Source of the DNA: Haloechinothrix sp033042135 | Lineage (GTDB): Bacteria > Actinomycetota > Actinomycetes > Mycobacteriales > Pseudonocardiaceae | NCBI RefSeq assembly: GCF_033042135.1 | Contig: NZ_WBXM01000015.1 | Coordinates: 1-64,000, forward strand | Length of the DNA stretch: 64,000 nucleotides | Direction: 5' to 3' | Shown: piece after piece, positions 9,043 through 18,228 of the stretch | How positions within the stretch are numbered: the first letter of the stretch is position 1 | How the letters are laid out: the number at the start of each line of letters is the position of its first letter | Translations under genes and position numbers: made by a program | The notes under the pieces: generated by a model | What the model was told of the DNA's origin: nothing | Database searches by the model: none | What the model saw: only the letters and a program-made list of their open reading frames with translations

Positions 9043-9473
9043 TACTCGAGCTGCTCGCCGTCACGGCGCTGATCGCGATCGCGCTCACGCTGCTCAGCCG
9101 ATCCCGGCGTGCACGGCTGGACCGCGACTCCGCGAGCGCTGCCCGGATCCCGGCTGCCGGGGCCCCGGACGATTCCGTCGCCGCGCGGGCGGCAACGATC
9201 GCCTCGGCCGCCCGAGGCACGCGAGCGGATTGGGACCGGCACGTGCGGCCCGTGCTGGCGAAGGAGTTCGCCGAGATCACCGCGAACCGCCACCCGCACG
9301 CCCCCGAAACGGCCACCGAGGGCGAGCGGCACCGCGCGGGTGTCCGGTTGTTCGGCGCGACACTGTGGCCGCTGGTCGACCCCGAACAGGCGTTCACCAC
9401 GCGTCTTGGCCACCAGGGGCCGGGTCCCGACGCGCTGGAGGCCATCGTGGACAGGTTGGAGGAGGCCACATGA
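9027..9473 (+). CDS. Small single-pass membrane protein of the MoxR operon
   Basis: The protein has 148 residues: an N-terminal transmembrane helix (about 3-22, MVTFLILELLAVTALIAIAL), an Ala/Arg-rich stretch, then a soluble, probably cytoplasmic, domain with conserved-looking aromatic positions (DWDRHVRPVLAKEF, GATLWPLVD). I do not recognise a named family. It overlaps the DUF4129 gene by 16 bases and the moxR-type gene by 4 (ATGA). This makes it a translationally coupled member of the operon and perhaps a membrane anchor for the ATPase. Confidence 0.8.
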   Translation: MVTFLILELLAVTALIAIALTLLSRSRRARLDRDSASAARIPAAGAPDDSVAARAATIASAARGTRADWDRHVRPVLAKEFAEITANRHPHAPETATEGERHRAGVRLFGATLWPLVDPEQAFTTRLGHQGPGPDALEAIVDRLEEAT

Positions 9474-10429
9474 ACGTGCTCCCGGCCGCCACGACGACCG
9501 CGCACTGCACGCGCGTGCTCGACGAGATCGAACGCGCTGTCGTCGGCAAGCGCGACGCGCTCGAGCTCATCCTGACCGGCGTGCTCGCGTGCGGCCACGT
9601 CCTGATCGAGGACCTGCCCGGCATGGGCAAGACCCTCATCGCCCGCTCGTTCGCGACGGTGTTCGGGCTGCGTTTCACCCGCGTGCAGTTCACCCCCGAT
9701 CTGCTGCCAGCCGACCTGCTTGGTGCCACCGTCTACGAGCAGGCAACCGGAACGTTCACGTTCCGTCCCGGCCCGATCTTCACCCACCTGCTGCTCGCCG
9801 ACGAGATCAACCGCACGCCGCCGAAGACGCAGGCCGCCCTGCTCGAGGCGATGGCCGAGGAGCAAGTCAGCGTGGACGGGCACACGCGATTGCTCGAAGC
9901 GCCGTTCATCGTGCTCGCCACCGACAACCCGATCGAGTACGAGGGCACCTACCCGCTGCCCGAGGCGCAGCTGGATCGCTTCATCCTCCGCGTGCGCCTC
10001 GGTTACCTGGACGCCGACCGCGAGGTCGAGATGCTGCAGCGGCGCCTGCATCGCGGGATACGGTCGACCCAACTGCACACCGCCCTGGCTCCGGAAGACC
10101 TGCTTGCCATGCGTGACTCCCTAGAGCAGGTGTCGGTACATCCCGAGGTGTTGTCATACGTGGTGACGCTGGCGGGCGCGACACGCTCCCACCATCAGGT
10201 CGACGTCGGGGTCAGCCCACGGGCCGAGCTCGACCTGGTGCAGCTCGCCAGGGCAAGGGCACTGCTCCGCGGCCGTGACTACGTCATCCCCGAGGACGTC
10301 AAAGCGCTCGCGGCGTCGTCGTGGGCGCACCGCGTCAGCCTCCGCCCCGAGATGTGGATCCGCCGCATCACCGCCGAACACGTCCTCGACGAGCTGCTCG
10401 CCACCCTGCCCGCGCCGCGCCTGGAGTGA
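9470..10429 (+). CDS. MoxR-family AAA+ ATPase
   Basis: The protein has 319 residues. Walker A is EDLPGMGKT at about 47-55, Walker B is LLLADEINRTPPKTQ, and the family signature NPIEYEGTYPLPEAQLDRF carries sensor 1 and the MoxR-specific loop. The C-terminal AAA lid holds sensor 2 (GVSPRAELDLVQLARA). MoxR ATPases act as chaperones that assemble or activate partner proteins, usually with von Willebrand or DUF58 proteins encoded alongside. The next gene here is a DUF58 protein, 3 bases downstream. The start ATG 9470 overlaps the previous stop. Confidence 0.95.
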   Translation: MNVLPAATTTAHCTRVLDEIERAVVGKRDALELILTGVLACGHVLIEDLPGMGKTLIARSFATVFGLRFTRVQFTPDLLPADLLGATVYEQATGTFTFRPGPIFTHLLLADEINRTPPKTQAALLEAMAEEQVSVDGHTRLLEAPFIVLATDNPIEYEGTYPLPEAQLDRFILRVRLGYLDADREVEMLQRRLHRGIRSTQLHTALAPEDLLAMRDSLEQVSVHPEVLSYVVTLAGATRSHHQVDVGVSPRAELDLVQLARARALLRGRDYVIPEDVKALAASSWAHRVSLRPEMWIRRITAEHVLDELLATLPAPRLE

Positions 10430-10432
10430 CCC

Positions 10433-11743
10433 GTGCACACCCGACAGGAACGCGTCACGCTGCATGCCTCCCCGCTGGCCACACAGCTGGTGCTGTTCTC
10501 GGCCGCCGCGCTCGCGCTTGCCCTGCTGCTGCGCCGGATCGAGCTCATCGCGTTCACCGCCCCACTGCTCGGTGCGCTGGCAGGGGCCTCGGCCCGGCAC
10601 CGGCGGCAGGCCGTCCTGCTTCAGGTGCATCCGGCGACCGCGCGGATCCTGGCGGGCGAGACGGCGCGGGTGCGGGTGGAGGCCACTACCTGTAGCCGTC
10701 TCACCGGCCTCGACGTGCGGCTCGACTGCCCCGACGGCGTCACCGTCGACGAGCGTACTGTCGCCGGCGTGCCAGGGGGCATCAGTGTCGAGTACGCGCT
10801 GACGGCTCCGGACTGGGGCCGGTTCGTGCTGCCCGTGACGCTGACCGTCCGTGCTAGGGGAGGATTGCTGGCAGCCACCCACACCAGCCCGGTCGCGGTC
10901 GAGGTGCGCGCCTATCCGCTAGCCGCCCCGTCGGCCGTCTCACCGCGCGCGGCAGAGCTGCCCGATCGGATCGGCGCGCACCTCACAAGGGCACGGGGCG
11001 AAGGGGTGGAGTTCGCCGGGATCCGTCCCTACGTGGCAGGCGACCGGCTCCGTGCGGTGAACTGGCACGCCACCGCCAGGACTCGGCGACTGTACGTGAC
11101 CGAGCGGCACACCGAGCGAGCCTGCGACACCGTGGTGGTGGTGGACACCCCAGGCACGGCGCCCCGACCGGGCACCGCCGAGCGGCAGGGGCTGGACCGT
11201 GCGGTACACGGGGCGGCACAGGTCGTCCAGACCGCGCTACGGCACGGCGACCGCACTGGCGTGTTCGCCCTCGGCGGTCGAGTACGTTGGTTACCGCCCG
11301 AGTCGGGACGAAAGCAGTTCTACCGCATCGCCGACGTGGTCCTCGACGCCATACCGGGCCACGCCGTCGGTGCCCACGGCGTCGCTACCGATGGTGCCAC
11401 CGGCGCGTTGATCCCTTCGGGCGCGCTGACCTCCGGTGCCATGGTCATCGCGTTCACACCGCTGCTCGACGCACGCATCGTGCTCACCATCAACAACGCC
11501 CGGTTACGAGGGTACGCGGTGGCCGCGGTCGACGTGCTCACGGCGATGCCGCGACACGCCACTGCCGCCGACGATCCCCTCGTCGCGCGACTGTGGCGGC
11601 TGCAACGTCGGGGACTACATCGCAACCTCGCCAGCCTCGGCGTACCGGTCATGCCGTGGCGAACCGAATCGTCGCTCGACGAGGTCCTGCAGCCGCTGGC
11701 TCGCAGGCCGCTGCGCGCGCACCCGCCGAGGAGGGCACCGTGA
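10433..11743 (+). CDS. DUF58-domain membrane-anchored protein
   Basis: The protein has 436 residues. Two hydrophobic segments lie at about 17-45, followed by an Ig-like extracytoplasmic region. The DUF58 core includes GEGVEFAGIRPYVAGDRLRAVNWHATART, the R-x-Y-x-x-G-D-x-x-R-x-I/V-x-W motif of the family. A von Willebrand A-like fold follows, with VVVVDTPG in place of the usual DxSxS metal site; metal binding is therefore doubtful. DUF58 proteins pair with MoxR ATPases. The start is GTG 10433, just after the ATPase stop, and the last codon overlaps the next gene by 4 bases (GTGA). Confidence 0.9.
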   Translation: MHTRQERVTLHASPLATQLVLFSAAALALALLLRRIELIAFTAPLLGALAGASARHRRQAVLLQVHPATARILAGETARVRVEATTCSRLTGLDVRLDCPDGVTVDERTVAGVPGGISVEYALTAPDWGRFVLPVTLTVRARGGLLAATHTSPVAVEVRAYPLAAPSAVSPRAAELPDRIGAHLTRARGEGVEFAGIRPYVAGDRLRAVNWHATARTRRLYVTERHTERACDTVVVVDTPGTAPRPGTAERQGLDRAVHGAAQVVQTALRHGDRTGVFALGGRVRWLPPESGRKQFYRIADVVLDAIPGHAVGAHGVATDGATGALIPSGALTSGAMVIAFTPLLDARIVLTINNARLRGYAVAAVDVLTAMPRHATAADDPLVARLWRLQRRGLHRNLASLGVPVMPWRTESSLDEVLQPLARRPLRAHPPRRAP

Positions 11744-12117
11744 CCGGCCGCGAGCCCGGTGGCGGGCACCGCCAAGGCAAGACACTCGCCGCGATCACCG
11801 TGGCCTGCGGGATCGCGCTTGTCGGGGTCGCTCCCGCCGGGGTGCCCCACGCGCTCGCCGCGGGCCTGCTGTGCCTGCTCGCGCTCGTGCTGGCCGACGC
11901 GACCCCCCGATCCCACCCACCTGGCGACGGCCGCCGCGACTACGCCTGCTTGCTGCCCGGCGTGGCGACCGCCTCGATCGTGATGCTCGGCGCGAGCCTG
12001 CTGTCAGCCGACGCCCTACCGGACGTGCCGTGGCAAGCGGTGATCGCCCCACCCGCCGCGGTCGCCCTGCTCGCGCTTGTCAGCTGGCCGTACCGGACAT
12101 CTCGGACCGGCCGGTGA
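11740..12117 (+). CDS. Small integral membrane protein, last gene of the MoxR operon
   Basis: This protein has 125 residues and about four hydrophobic segments (roughly 17-33, 37-52, 72-90 and 99-116). It has no recognisable motif. It starts at a GTG that overlaps the DUF58 stop, so it belongs to the same transcript. In many actinobacteria the gene after DUF58 encodes a large transglutaminase-domain (TgpA-like) protein. None is present here, and this short protein occupies the slot. No function is assigned. Confidence 0.75.
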   Translation: MTGREPGGGHRQGKTLAAITVACGIALVGVAPAGVPHALAAGLLCLLALVLADATPRSHPPGDGRRDYACLLPGVATASIVMLGASLLSADALPDVPWQAVIAPPAAVALLALVSWPYRTSRTGR

Positions 12118-12279
12118 CGCAGTGGGCGTGCCGTGCCACTACCCTGGGCATGGTGTGTAGTCGCTGCGGTGGCCTGCGAGCAGGCCACCGCCCGGCCAGG
12201 CTTGCGGGTCGGGCGATGGTCGTGCCGCGCTGCCGACGACACGCTGCCCGGTTCCAGCTGATGGGAGGGTTCGTAACGG

Positions 12280-14217
12280 ATGCTGGGGGGAGACTCCACA
12301 CCGGTGCCGGCCGTGGCGAGCCGCCCGCGACCGACCGGTCGGCTCGCTGTCGCTGTCGCGCTCATCGCCTGGGTTCTGGGGGTCGTGTACGTCCTCGACC
12401 TGGTCATCGGATCGCACCACCTCCCCCGTGCGGTGACCGTGGCCGGGGTCGACATCGGCGGTATGTACAAGCAGGACGCGGTCGAGACACTGCGACGCGA
12501 CCTCGACCAGCGGTTGACCGAGCCCGCGACGGTCACCGCCGGTGACGAGAGCGTCGACATCGACCCGGCGGCGGTGGGCATCGAGGCCGATTGGGAAGCG
12601 ACGGTCGCCACCGCCGCGCAGCGCCCGTCGCGACCGCTTGCGTGGTTGCTGTTCCACTTCACAGCGCACGAAGTAGATCCCGTCGTCGACGCCGACGAGC
12701 AGGCACTGCGCGAGGAACTGGCCCGGCTCCGCGACCAGGTGGAACGCGATCACGTGGAAGGGGGCATCGCCTTCCACGGCACCGAACCGGTGGCGGTGCC
12801 ACCGGAGGAGGGAAGGCGCCTGAACGTCGACGGGGCAGCGCGGACCGTCCAGCGGGAGTGGGTGCACGACAACCCCATCACGGTCGCCGTGACCACGCAG
12901 CGTCCCCTGGTCACCGCCAACGGCGTGCACACCGCGCTGGAGTCCGTGGCGCGTCCAGCCGTTGCCGGTGACGTCACGCTCGCGGGTGCTGACGGCGTCA
13001 GCGCCTCGTTGGAACCACACGACATCGCGGAGCTGCTGCGGTTCCGTCCCGACGGTCGCGGTGGCCTCGCCCCCGAGCTGTCGCCGGATGATCTGGAGAG
13101 CACCGTAGGCGACGAGCTGGCCGAGTCGGAGCAACTAAGCAGGGACGCCTCGATGGAGTTCGATGGCGAGACCCCCACCGTCCGGCCTTCTGTGGACGGT
13201 CGCCGCATCGACTGGGACGGCACGGCGGCGGAGCTGCTGGATGTCCTGCCGGGCGACGACCGCGAGGTCGCCGTCTCCTACCGCGACGAGCCCGCCGACA
13301 TCACCACCGAGCAGGCCCGCGACCTGGGTATCGACGAGGTCGTCGGGGAATTCTCCACCGGGGGCTTCGCCCAGGACTCCGGGGTGAACATCCGCCGGGT
13401 CGCCGAGCACGTCGACGGTGTGATCGTGCCACCGGGTGAGACGTTCAGCCTGAACGAGTTCACCGGCCCCCGTGGCACCGACCAGGGCTATATCGAGGCG
13501 GGGATCATCGAGCAAGGCGAACCCGGTCGTGCCGTCGGCGGCGGTATCTCGCAGTTCGCCACCACGCTCTACAACGCGGCGTACTTCGCCGCCATGACCG
13601 ATATCGAGCACACCGAGCACAGCTACTACATCAGCCGTTACCCAGTGGCCAGGGAAGCCACCGTCTACCAGGACGCCAGGGGCAACAGCGTGATCGACCT
13701 GGCGTTCCGCAACGGCCACCCGACAGGGATCGCCATCGAGACCGAGTGGACCCCCACCGAGATCACGGTCCGGTTCTGGGGGACCAAGCACTACGAAGTC
13801 GAGTCGGTGACCGGTTCGAGGACCAACTTCACCAGCCCGTCGGTACGAACCATCCCGCACGGCGAACCTTGCACCCCCAGCAGCGGTTCGCGGGGTTTCA
13901 CCGCGACCGATACCCGCATCATCCGGGACCTCGACGGCGAGGTGGTCACCGAGGAGGAACGCACCGTCGTCTACAACCCGCAACCCGCTATCCGCTGCGC
14001 GCCCGCGCCGGACCCGTCGCCGGATCCCGACGACAACCCCGAGCCCGATCCCGACGACAGCCCCGAGCCCGATCCCGACGACAGCCCCGAGCCCGATCCC
14101 GGTGACGGCAACGGCGACGGCGACGAGGACGCGAGCGGCGGCAACGGCAACGGTGGCGGTAATGGTGGCGGCAACAACGGGGACAACGGTAGTGAGAACG
14201 ACGGCGGCTCCGACTGA
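12280..14217 (+). CDS. VanW-family peptidoglycan-associated protein with acidic C-terminal tail
   Basis: The protein has 645 residues. A single N-terminal membrane helix (about 23-43) anchors a long extracytoplasmic part. Residues about 50-330 contain two repeats of the YoaR-like putative peptidoglycan-binding domain (VTVAGVDIGGM...ETL). The VanW domain covers about 355-490, with FSTGGFAQDSGVNIRRVAEHVDG, GETFSLNEFTGPR and GGGISQFATTLYNAA. The tail is a Pro-Asp-Glu repeat followed by a Gly/Asn/Asp-rich stretch. VanW occurs in some vancomycin-resistance clusters but has no proven activity, and no vanHAX genes are nearby. The ATG 12280 has GGGAGGG 10 bases upstream, which fixes the start. The gene is probably transcribed separately from the MoxR operon, 162 bp away. 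Confidence 0.9.
   Translation: MLGGDSTPVPAVASRPRPTGRLAVAVALIAWVLGVVYVLDLVIGSHHLPRAVTVAGVDIGGMYKQDAVETLRRDLDQRLTEPATVTAGDESVDIDPAAVGIEADWEATVATAAQRPSRPLAWLLFHFTAHEVDPVVDADEQALREELARLRDQVERDHVEGGIAFHGTEPVAVPPEEGRRLNVDGAARTVQREWVHDNPITVAVTTQRPLVTANGVHTALESVARPAVAGDVTLAGADGVSASLEPHDIAELLRFRPDGRGGLAPELSPDDLESTVGDELAESEQLSRDASMEFDGETPTVRPSVDGRRIDWDGTAAELLDVLPGDDREVAVSYRDEPADITTEQARDLGIDEVVGEFSTGGFAQDSGVNIRRVAEHVDGVIVPPGETFSLNEFTGPRGTDQGYIEAGIIEQGEPGRAVGGGISQFATTLYNAAYFAAMTDIEHTEHSYYISRYPVAREATVYQDARGNSVIDLAFRNGHPTGIAIETEWTPTEITVRFWGTKHYEVESVTGSRTNFTSPSVRTIPHGEPCTPSSGSRGFTATDTRIIRDLDGEVVTEEERTVVYNPQPAIRCAPAPDPSPDPDDNPEPDPDDSPEPDPDDSPEPDPGDGNGDGDEDASGGNGNGGGNGGGNNGDNGSENDGGSD
14029..14100 (+). repeat. 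Three 24-bp tandem repeats coding DD(N/S)PEPDP
   Basis: Three consecutive 24-base units (14029-14052, 14053-14076, 14077-14100) differ only in the third codon (AAC in the first, AGC in the others). They encode an acidic, proline-rich linker in the VanW protein tail. The near-identity at nucleotide level suggests recent slippage expansion. Confidence 0.9.
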
Positions 14218-14237
14218 CCGGGCACGGCCAACCCGTC

Positions 14238-15377
14238 TCACGGGGTGCTGGGTAGTCGCACCGTGACCGCGAGACCACCACCGACCACGGGGTCCGCCGT
14301 CACCGTGCCGTGGTGGGCCTCCACCGCGGCACGCACGATGGACAGGCCGAGCCCGGAGCCGTCCCGGCCGGTACGAGCCGTCCCACCCCGGTGGAACGGT
14401 TCGAACAGCTCCGAGACGGTCTGCGGATCGATCAACGGTCCCGAGGAACGCACGACCAGCGTCGCATCGGCCGGTTCCGCCCTCGTGCGGACCGTGATCC
14501 AGCCACCTGCGACGTTGTGCCGCACCGCGTTCTCCAGCAGGTTACCGGCAACACGTTCCAGCAGGGCCGGGTCACCTACGGCGGGAGCGGCCGGGGTGTC
14601 GAACTCGACACGCAGCTGACGTTGCTGGGCATCGGCACGCACCGCATCCCACGCGTGCCGCACCACAGCTGCCAGATCCACCGGCTCCCGCGTCGCGAGC
14701 TCGGCACCGTCGGTTCGGGCCAGCAGCAACAGCGCCCCAACCAGCTGCTCGGCGCGCCGCGCGGCTGATCGCACCACCCCGGCCATCCTGCGCAGCTCCT
14801 CGGCGTCGGCCTGTTCGTCGGTGAGCGTGACGTCGAGCTCGGTTCGCATCACGGTCAGTGGCGTGCGCAGCTCGTGGCTGGCGTTGGCGACGAACCGGCG
14901 CTGCGCATCGAACGCCGCGGCCAGCCGGTCGAGCATGTTGTCGATCGTCGCGGCGAGCTCGGCCAGCTCGTCACGCGGGTGCAGCTGCCCGATACGCTCG
15001 TCCATCGACTCGGCCGTCAGCCGCCGCGCCGTTCCTGCGATCTCCCGGAGCGGGCGCAGCACGTACGAGGTCAATGCCCATGCCAGCACGCCTGCGGCGA
15101 GTACCACGCAACCGAAAGCGATACTTCCGATCAGCACGACGCGGGTGCGGGCCTGCTCCCGCAGGTACTCGGCCAGCGCCGAGGCTTCCACGTCGGTGCC
15201 GTCCACGCGTACCGTGGTTCCCGGTGGCATGTGCGGTACGGCAGCGATCGCGTCGCTGACCAATCGCCACGCCAGGACGAGCAGGATCGCGCTGATCCCC
15301 GCGGCCAGCAGCACGGAGAGCAGCGTGATTCGCGCGCGCAGCCCGCGCGGGGACAGCCTCTCGCGAAGCTTCCTCAA
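14238..15377 (-). CDS. Two-component sensor histidine kinase
   Basis: The protein has 379 residues in the classic layout. Membrane helices at about 17-39 and 80-103 flank a short sensor loop of about 40 residues. A HAMP domain occupies about 104-156. The HisKA dimerisation helix has His168 in NASHELRTPLTVM. The ATPase domain has an N box (LENAVRHN), G1 (DGSGLGLSIVRAAVEAHHGTV) and related motifs. It follows the response regulator gene by 29 bases on the same strand. The small sensor loop suggests an envelope or membrane signal, but none can be named. It is convergent with the VanW gene, only 20 bp away. Confidence 0.95.
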   Translation of the reverse strand: MRKLRERLSPRGLRARITLLSVLLAAGISAILLVLAWRLVSDAIAAVPHMPPGTTVRVDGTDVEASALAEYLREQARTRVVLIGSIAFGCVVLAAGVLAWALTSYVLRPLREIAGTARRLTAESMDERIGQLHPRDELAELAATIDNMLDRLAAAFDAQRRFVANASHELRTPLTVMRTELDVTLTDEQADAEELRRMAGVVRSAARRAEQLVGALLLLARTDGAELATREPVDLAAVVRHAWDAVRADAQQRQLRVEFDTPAAPAVGDPALLERVAGNLLENAVRHNVAGGWITVRTRAEPADATLVVRSSGPLIDPQTVSELFEPFHRGGTARTGRDGSGLGLSIVRAAVEAHHGTVTADPVVGGGLAVTVRLPSTP

Positions 15378-15406
15378 CTGGGTTCCAGGGTCGTCGGTGG
15401 AGCGGT

Positions 15407-16087
15407 CTACTCGTCGGAGACACTACCGGCTTCCGGGATCCGGTACCCGGCTCCCACGACGGTCTCGATGATCCCCGGCTCCCCCAGCTTCTTCCGTAGC
15501 GTCATGACGGTGACCCGGACCGTCGTGGTGAACGGGTCCGCGTGTTCGTCCCAGACCCGTTCCAGCAGTTCCTCGCTACTGACCACGGACCCTCCCGCCG
15601 ACAACAGCACCTCGAGCACCCCGAACTCTTTCCTGGTCAGATCGATGTGGCCGCTGTCGCGGTACACGGTGCGGCGCGCCGGGTCGAGCCGGACATCCGC
15701 GGCACGCAGCACCGGGGGGTTCGGCGGCGTCGCGCGTCGCGCCAGCGCGCGCACCCGCGCGACCAACTCAGCGAAGGCGAAAGGCTTGGCGAGGTAGTCA
15801 TCGGCCCCGAGCGACAGCCCATCGACCCGGTCGGCAACGGTACCGCTGGCGGTCAGCATGAGGATGCGGGTGAGCTCACCCGAGCCCACGATCTCCTCGC
15901 ACAGCGTGTCACCCGGCATGCCGGGCAGATCACGGTCGAGCACCACGACGTCGTAGCGAGTGATCATGGCCTTCTCGTGCCCGTCGTCGCCGTTGAGTGC
16001 CACGTCCACGGCCATGCCCTCGCGACGCAGACCGCGCGCCACCGCCTCCGCGAGCGGCTGTTCGTCCTCCACTACCAGTACCCGCAC
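15407..16087 (-). CDS. OmpR/PhoB-family response regulator
   Basis: The protein has 226 residues from GTG 16087 (VRVLVVEDEQ). The receiver domain carries the acidic pair in VVEDE, phospho-acceptor Asp51 (VVVLDRDLPGMPGD), Thr79 and Lys101 (DYLAKPF). The C-terminal winged helix (RTVYRDSGHIDLTRKEFGVLEVLL ... VRVTVMTLRKKL) binds DNA. It is the partner of the downstream kinase. An ATG at 16103-16105 in the same frame would add six residues; neither start has a strong ribosome site, and I prefer the GTG because receivers of this family begin there. The much longer open frame upstream runs antisense through dxs and is not coding. Confidence 0.93.
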   Translation of the reverse strand: MRVLVVEDEQPLAEAVARGLRREGMAVDVALNGDDGHEKAMITRYDVVVLDRDLPGMPGDTLCEEIVGSGELTRILMLTASGTVADRVDGLSLGADDYLAKPFAFAELVARVRALARRATPPNPPVLRAADVRLDPARRTVYRDSGHIDLTRKEFGVLEVLLSAGGSVVSSEELLERVWDEHADPFTTTVRVTVMTLRKKLGEPGIIETVVGAGYRIPEAGSVSDE

Positions 16088-16230
16088 GTCACTACCGTGC
16101 CACATCCGCCTGAGAGCGGGATGAGACGCGGCTGAGAACCCCCGGCATCCCGGATTCCGGCGGGCTCCCCGGCCGCGAGACCCCGCCCGGCCGCGGAACG
16201 GCGGGTCGGCAGCTCCCGCGCTGGTCCCGA

Positions 16231-18180
16231 TCAGGTACCTTCGTTCTGCGGATTCCTGCTGGACATAAGCTCCGGTGCGGCCAGCTCGGCACCTGTCTCC
16301 GGCGCGGCCAGCCGGTCGGCTACCCATTCGGTGACACGGCGGGCGATGTCCTGCGACGTGAGCCCGAACGAGGTCAGCAGCTCCGACCGCGAACCGTGCT
16401 CGTGATATTCCTGCGGCACAGCCAGGTCCCGCAGCGGCACGTCGCATCCGGCGTCGCGCAGTGCCGCGGCCAGCGCCGCACCGAACCCGCCGTGACGTCC
16501 GCTGTCCTCGACGGTGACCACCAGCCGGTGTCTCGCCGCGAGCTCGACAAGCTCCCCTGGTACTGGCAGGATCCAACGCGGGTCGGCCACCGTCACGCCG
16601 ATCCCCTGGTCTGCCAGCTTGCTCGCCGCCTGCAACCCGAGCTCGGCGAAAGCGCCGACGGGGACCAGCAGCACATCGGAGCCCACCTCGCCGTCGGGGG
16701 TGCGCAGCACGTCGACGGTGCCGGTGCGGTAGTGGGCAGGCAGCTCCTGCGGCACCGTGCCCTTGGAATAGCGCAGTGCTGTCGGCCCGCCCGAGGTCGC
16801 CACCGCCTCGCGCAGCTCCTCGCGCAGTGTCACCGCGTCGCGGGGAGCAGCCACTGCCATACCCGGCACCGTGCCGAGCAAGGACAGGTCCCACATGCCG
16901 TGGTGGCTCGGCCCGTCCGGGCCGGTGATGCCTGCACGGTCCAGGACGAACGTCACCGGCTGGCGATGCAGTCCCACATCGAGCAGCAGCTGGTCAAAGC
17001 CTCGATTGAGGAACGTGGAGTACACCGCGACCACCGGGTGCATGCCGCCCATGGCCAACCCGGCCGCCGAGGTCACCGCGTGCTGCTCGGCGATCCCCAC
17101 ATCGAAGACCCGCTCCGGGTAACGGTCGGCGAAGGCGTGCAGCCCGGTCGAGTGCAGCATCGCGGCGGTGATCGCCACCACGTCCGGCCGCTCATCGGCG
17201 ATCTCGGCGATCGCGTGGCCGAAGACCGAGGTCCAGCTCGTCCCCTTCGCGGGCGGCTTGCCGGTGGCGGGATCGATCGCGTCGGTCTGGTGCATCTGGT
17301 CGGTCTCGTCGTTCACCGCAGGGGGATAGCCGTACCCCTTCTGGGTCACCGCGTGCACGATGACCGGGCCACCGAATGCCTTGGCCTTGCTCATCGCCGC
17401 TTCCAACGCGCCGAGGTCGTGCCCGTCGACCGGCCCGATGTACTTCAAGTCCAGATCGGCGAACAGCGCCTGCGGGCTCAAGGCATCCTTCAAACCTGCC
17501 TTGGCGGCATGCGCGGCCGCGTACAGCGGCTTGCCGACCACCGGCGTCCGCTGGAGCAGGGTCTTGCCGTACTCCAGGAACTGCTCGTAGCCGGGGCGCA
17601 ACCGCAGCGCGGCGAGCCGCTCGGCGATGCCCCCGATAGTGGGAAGGTAAGACCGGCCATTGTCGTTGACGACGATGACCACAGGGCGGTTGGCCGCAGC
17701 GATGTTGTTCAGCGCTTCCCAACACATACCACCGGTGAGTGCGCCGTCACCCACGACCGCGACCACGCTGCGGTGCCCACCCGCGAGCTCGTAGGCTTTC
17801 GAGAGGCCGTCAGCGTAGGACAGCGCCGTCGAGGCGTGGCTGTTCTCCACCAGATCGTGCTCGCTTTCCTCGCGGGAGGGATAGCCTGCCACACCGCCGC
17901 GCTGTCGCAGCCGATCGAAGCCCTTCCGCCTGCCGGTGACGAGCTTGTGCACGTAGCTCTGGTGCCCGACGTCGTAGACGATGCTGTCCTTCGGCGAGTC
18001 GAACACGCGGTGCACCGCCAGCGTCAGTTCGACCACACCGAGGTTGGGGCCGAGATGCCCACCGGCGGCACGGACCTTGTCTACGAGGAACGCTCGGATC
18101 TCGGCCGCAAGCGCCGCGAGCTCGTTCCGGCTCATCCGCTTGAGGTCGTCCGGCCCGTTCACCGCGTCCAGCAACGCCAC
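16231..18180 (-). CDS. dxs: 1-deoxy-D-xylulose-5-phosphate synthase
   Basis: This enzyme condenses pyruvate with glyceraldehyde 3-phosphate, using thiamine diphosphate, in the first step of the MEP isoprenoid pathway. The protein has 649 residues, the full family length. Visible features are the N-terminal LGPNLGVVELTLAVHRVF, the thiamine-binding GDGALTGGMCWEALNN, the transketolase pyrimidine-domain signature VGIAEQHAVTSAAGLA with the catalytic glutamate, and DGPSHHGMWDLS. The start is GTG 18178-18180 with GGTGGAG upstream. It lies 48 bp downstream of the methyltransferase gene on the same strand, so the two may share a transcript. Confidence 0.97.
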   Translation of the reverse strand: MALLDAVNGPDDLKRMSRNELAALAAEIRAFLVDKVRAAGGHLGPNLGVVELTLAVHRVFDSPKDSIVYDVGHQSYVHKLVTGRRKGFDRLRQRGGVAGYPSREESEHDLVENSHASTALSYADGLSKAYELAGGHRSVVAVVGDGALTGGMCWEALNNIAAANRPVVIVVNDNGRSYLPTIGGIAERLAALRLRPGYEQFLEYGKTLLQRTPVVGKPLYAAAHAAKAGLKDALSPQALFADLDLKYIGPVDGHDLGALEAAMSKAKAFGGPVIVHAVTQKGYGYPPAVNDETDQMHQTDAIDPATGKPPAKGTSWTSVFGHAIAEIADERPDVVAITAAMLHSTGLHAFADRYPERVFDVGIAEQHAVTSAAGLAMGGMHPVVAVYSTFLNRGFDQLLLDVGLHRQPVTFVLDRAGITGPDGPSHHGMWDLSLLGTVPGMAVAAPRDAVTLREELREAVATSGGPTALRYSKGTVPQELPAHYRTGTVDVLRTPDGEVGSDVLLVPVGAFAELGLQAASKLADQGIGVTVADPRWILPVPGELVELAARHRLVVTVEDSGRHGGFGAALAAALRDAGCDVPLRDLAVPQEYHEHGSRSELLTSFGLTSQDIARRVTEWVADRLAAPETGAELAAPELMSSRNPQNEGT

Positions 18181-18228
18181 CGCTCCACCTCGATTCTTGC
18201 TTCACCCAGGCAGGGAACGTCCCCCAGT

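Noticed and set aside
12280..14217. Vancomycin-resistance gene reading of the VanW protein.
   Set aside because: No vanH, vanA/B or vanX genes are nearby, and VanW/YoaR-like envelope proteins are common in bacteria without glycopeptide resistance.
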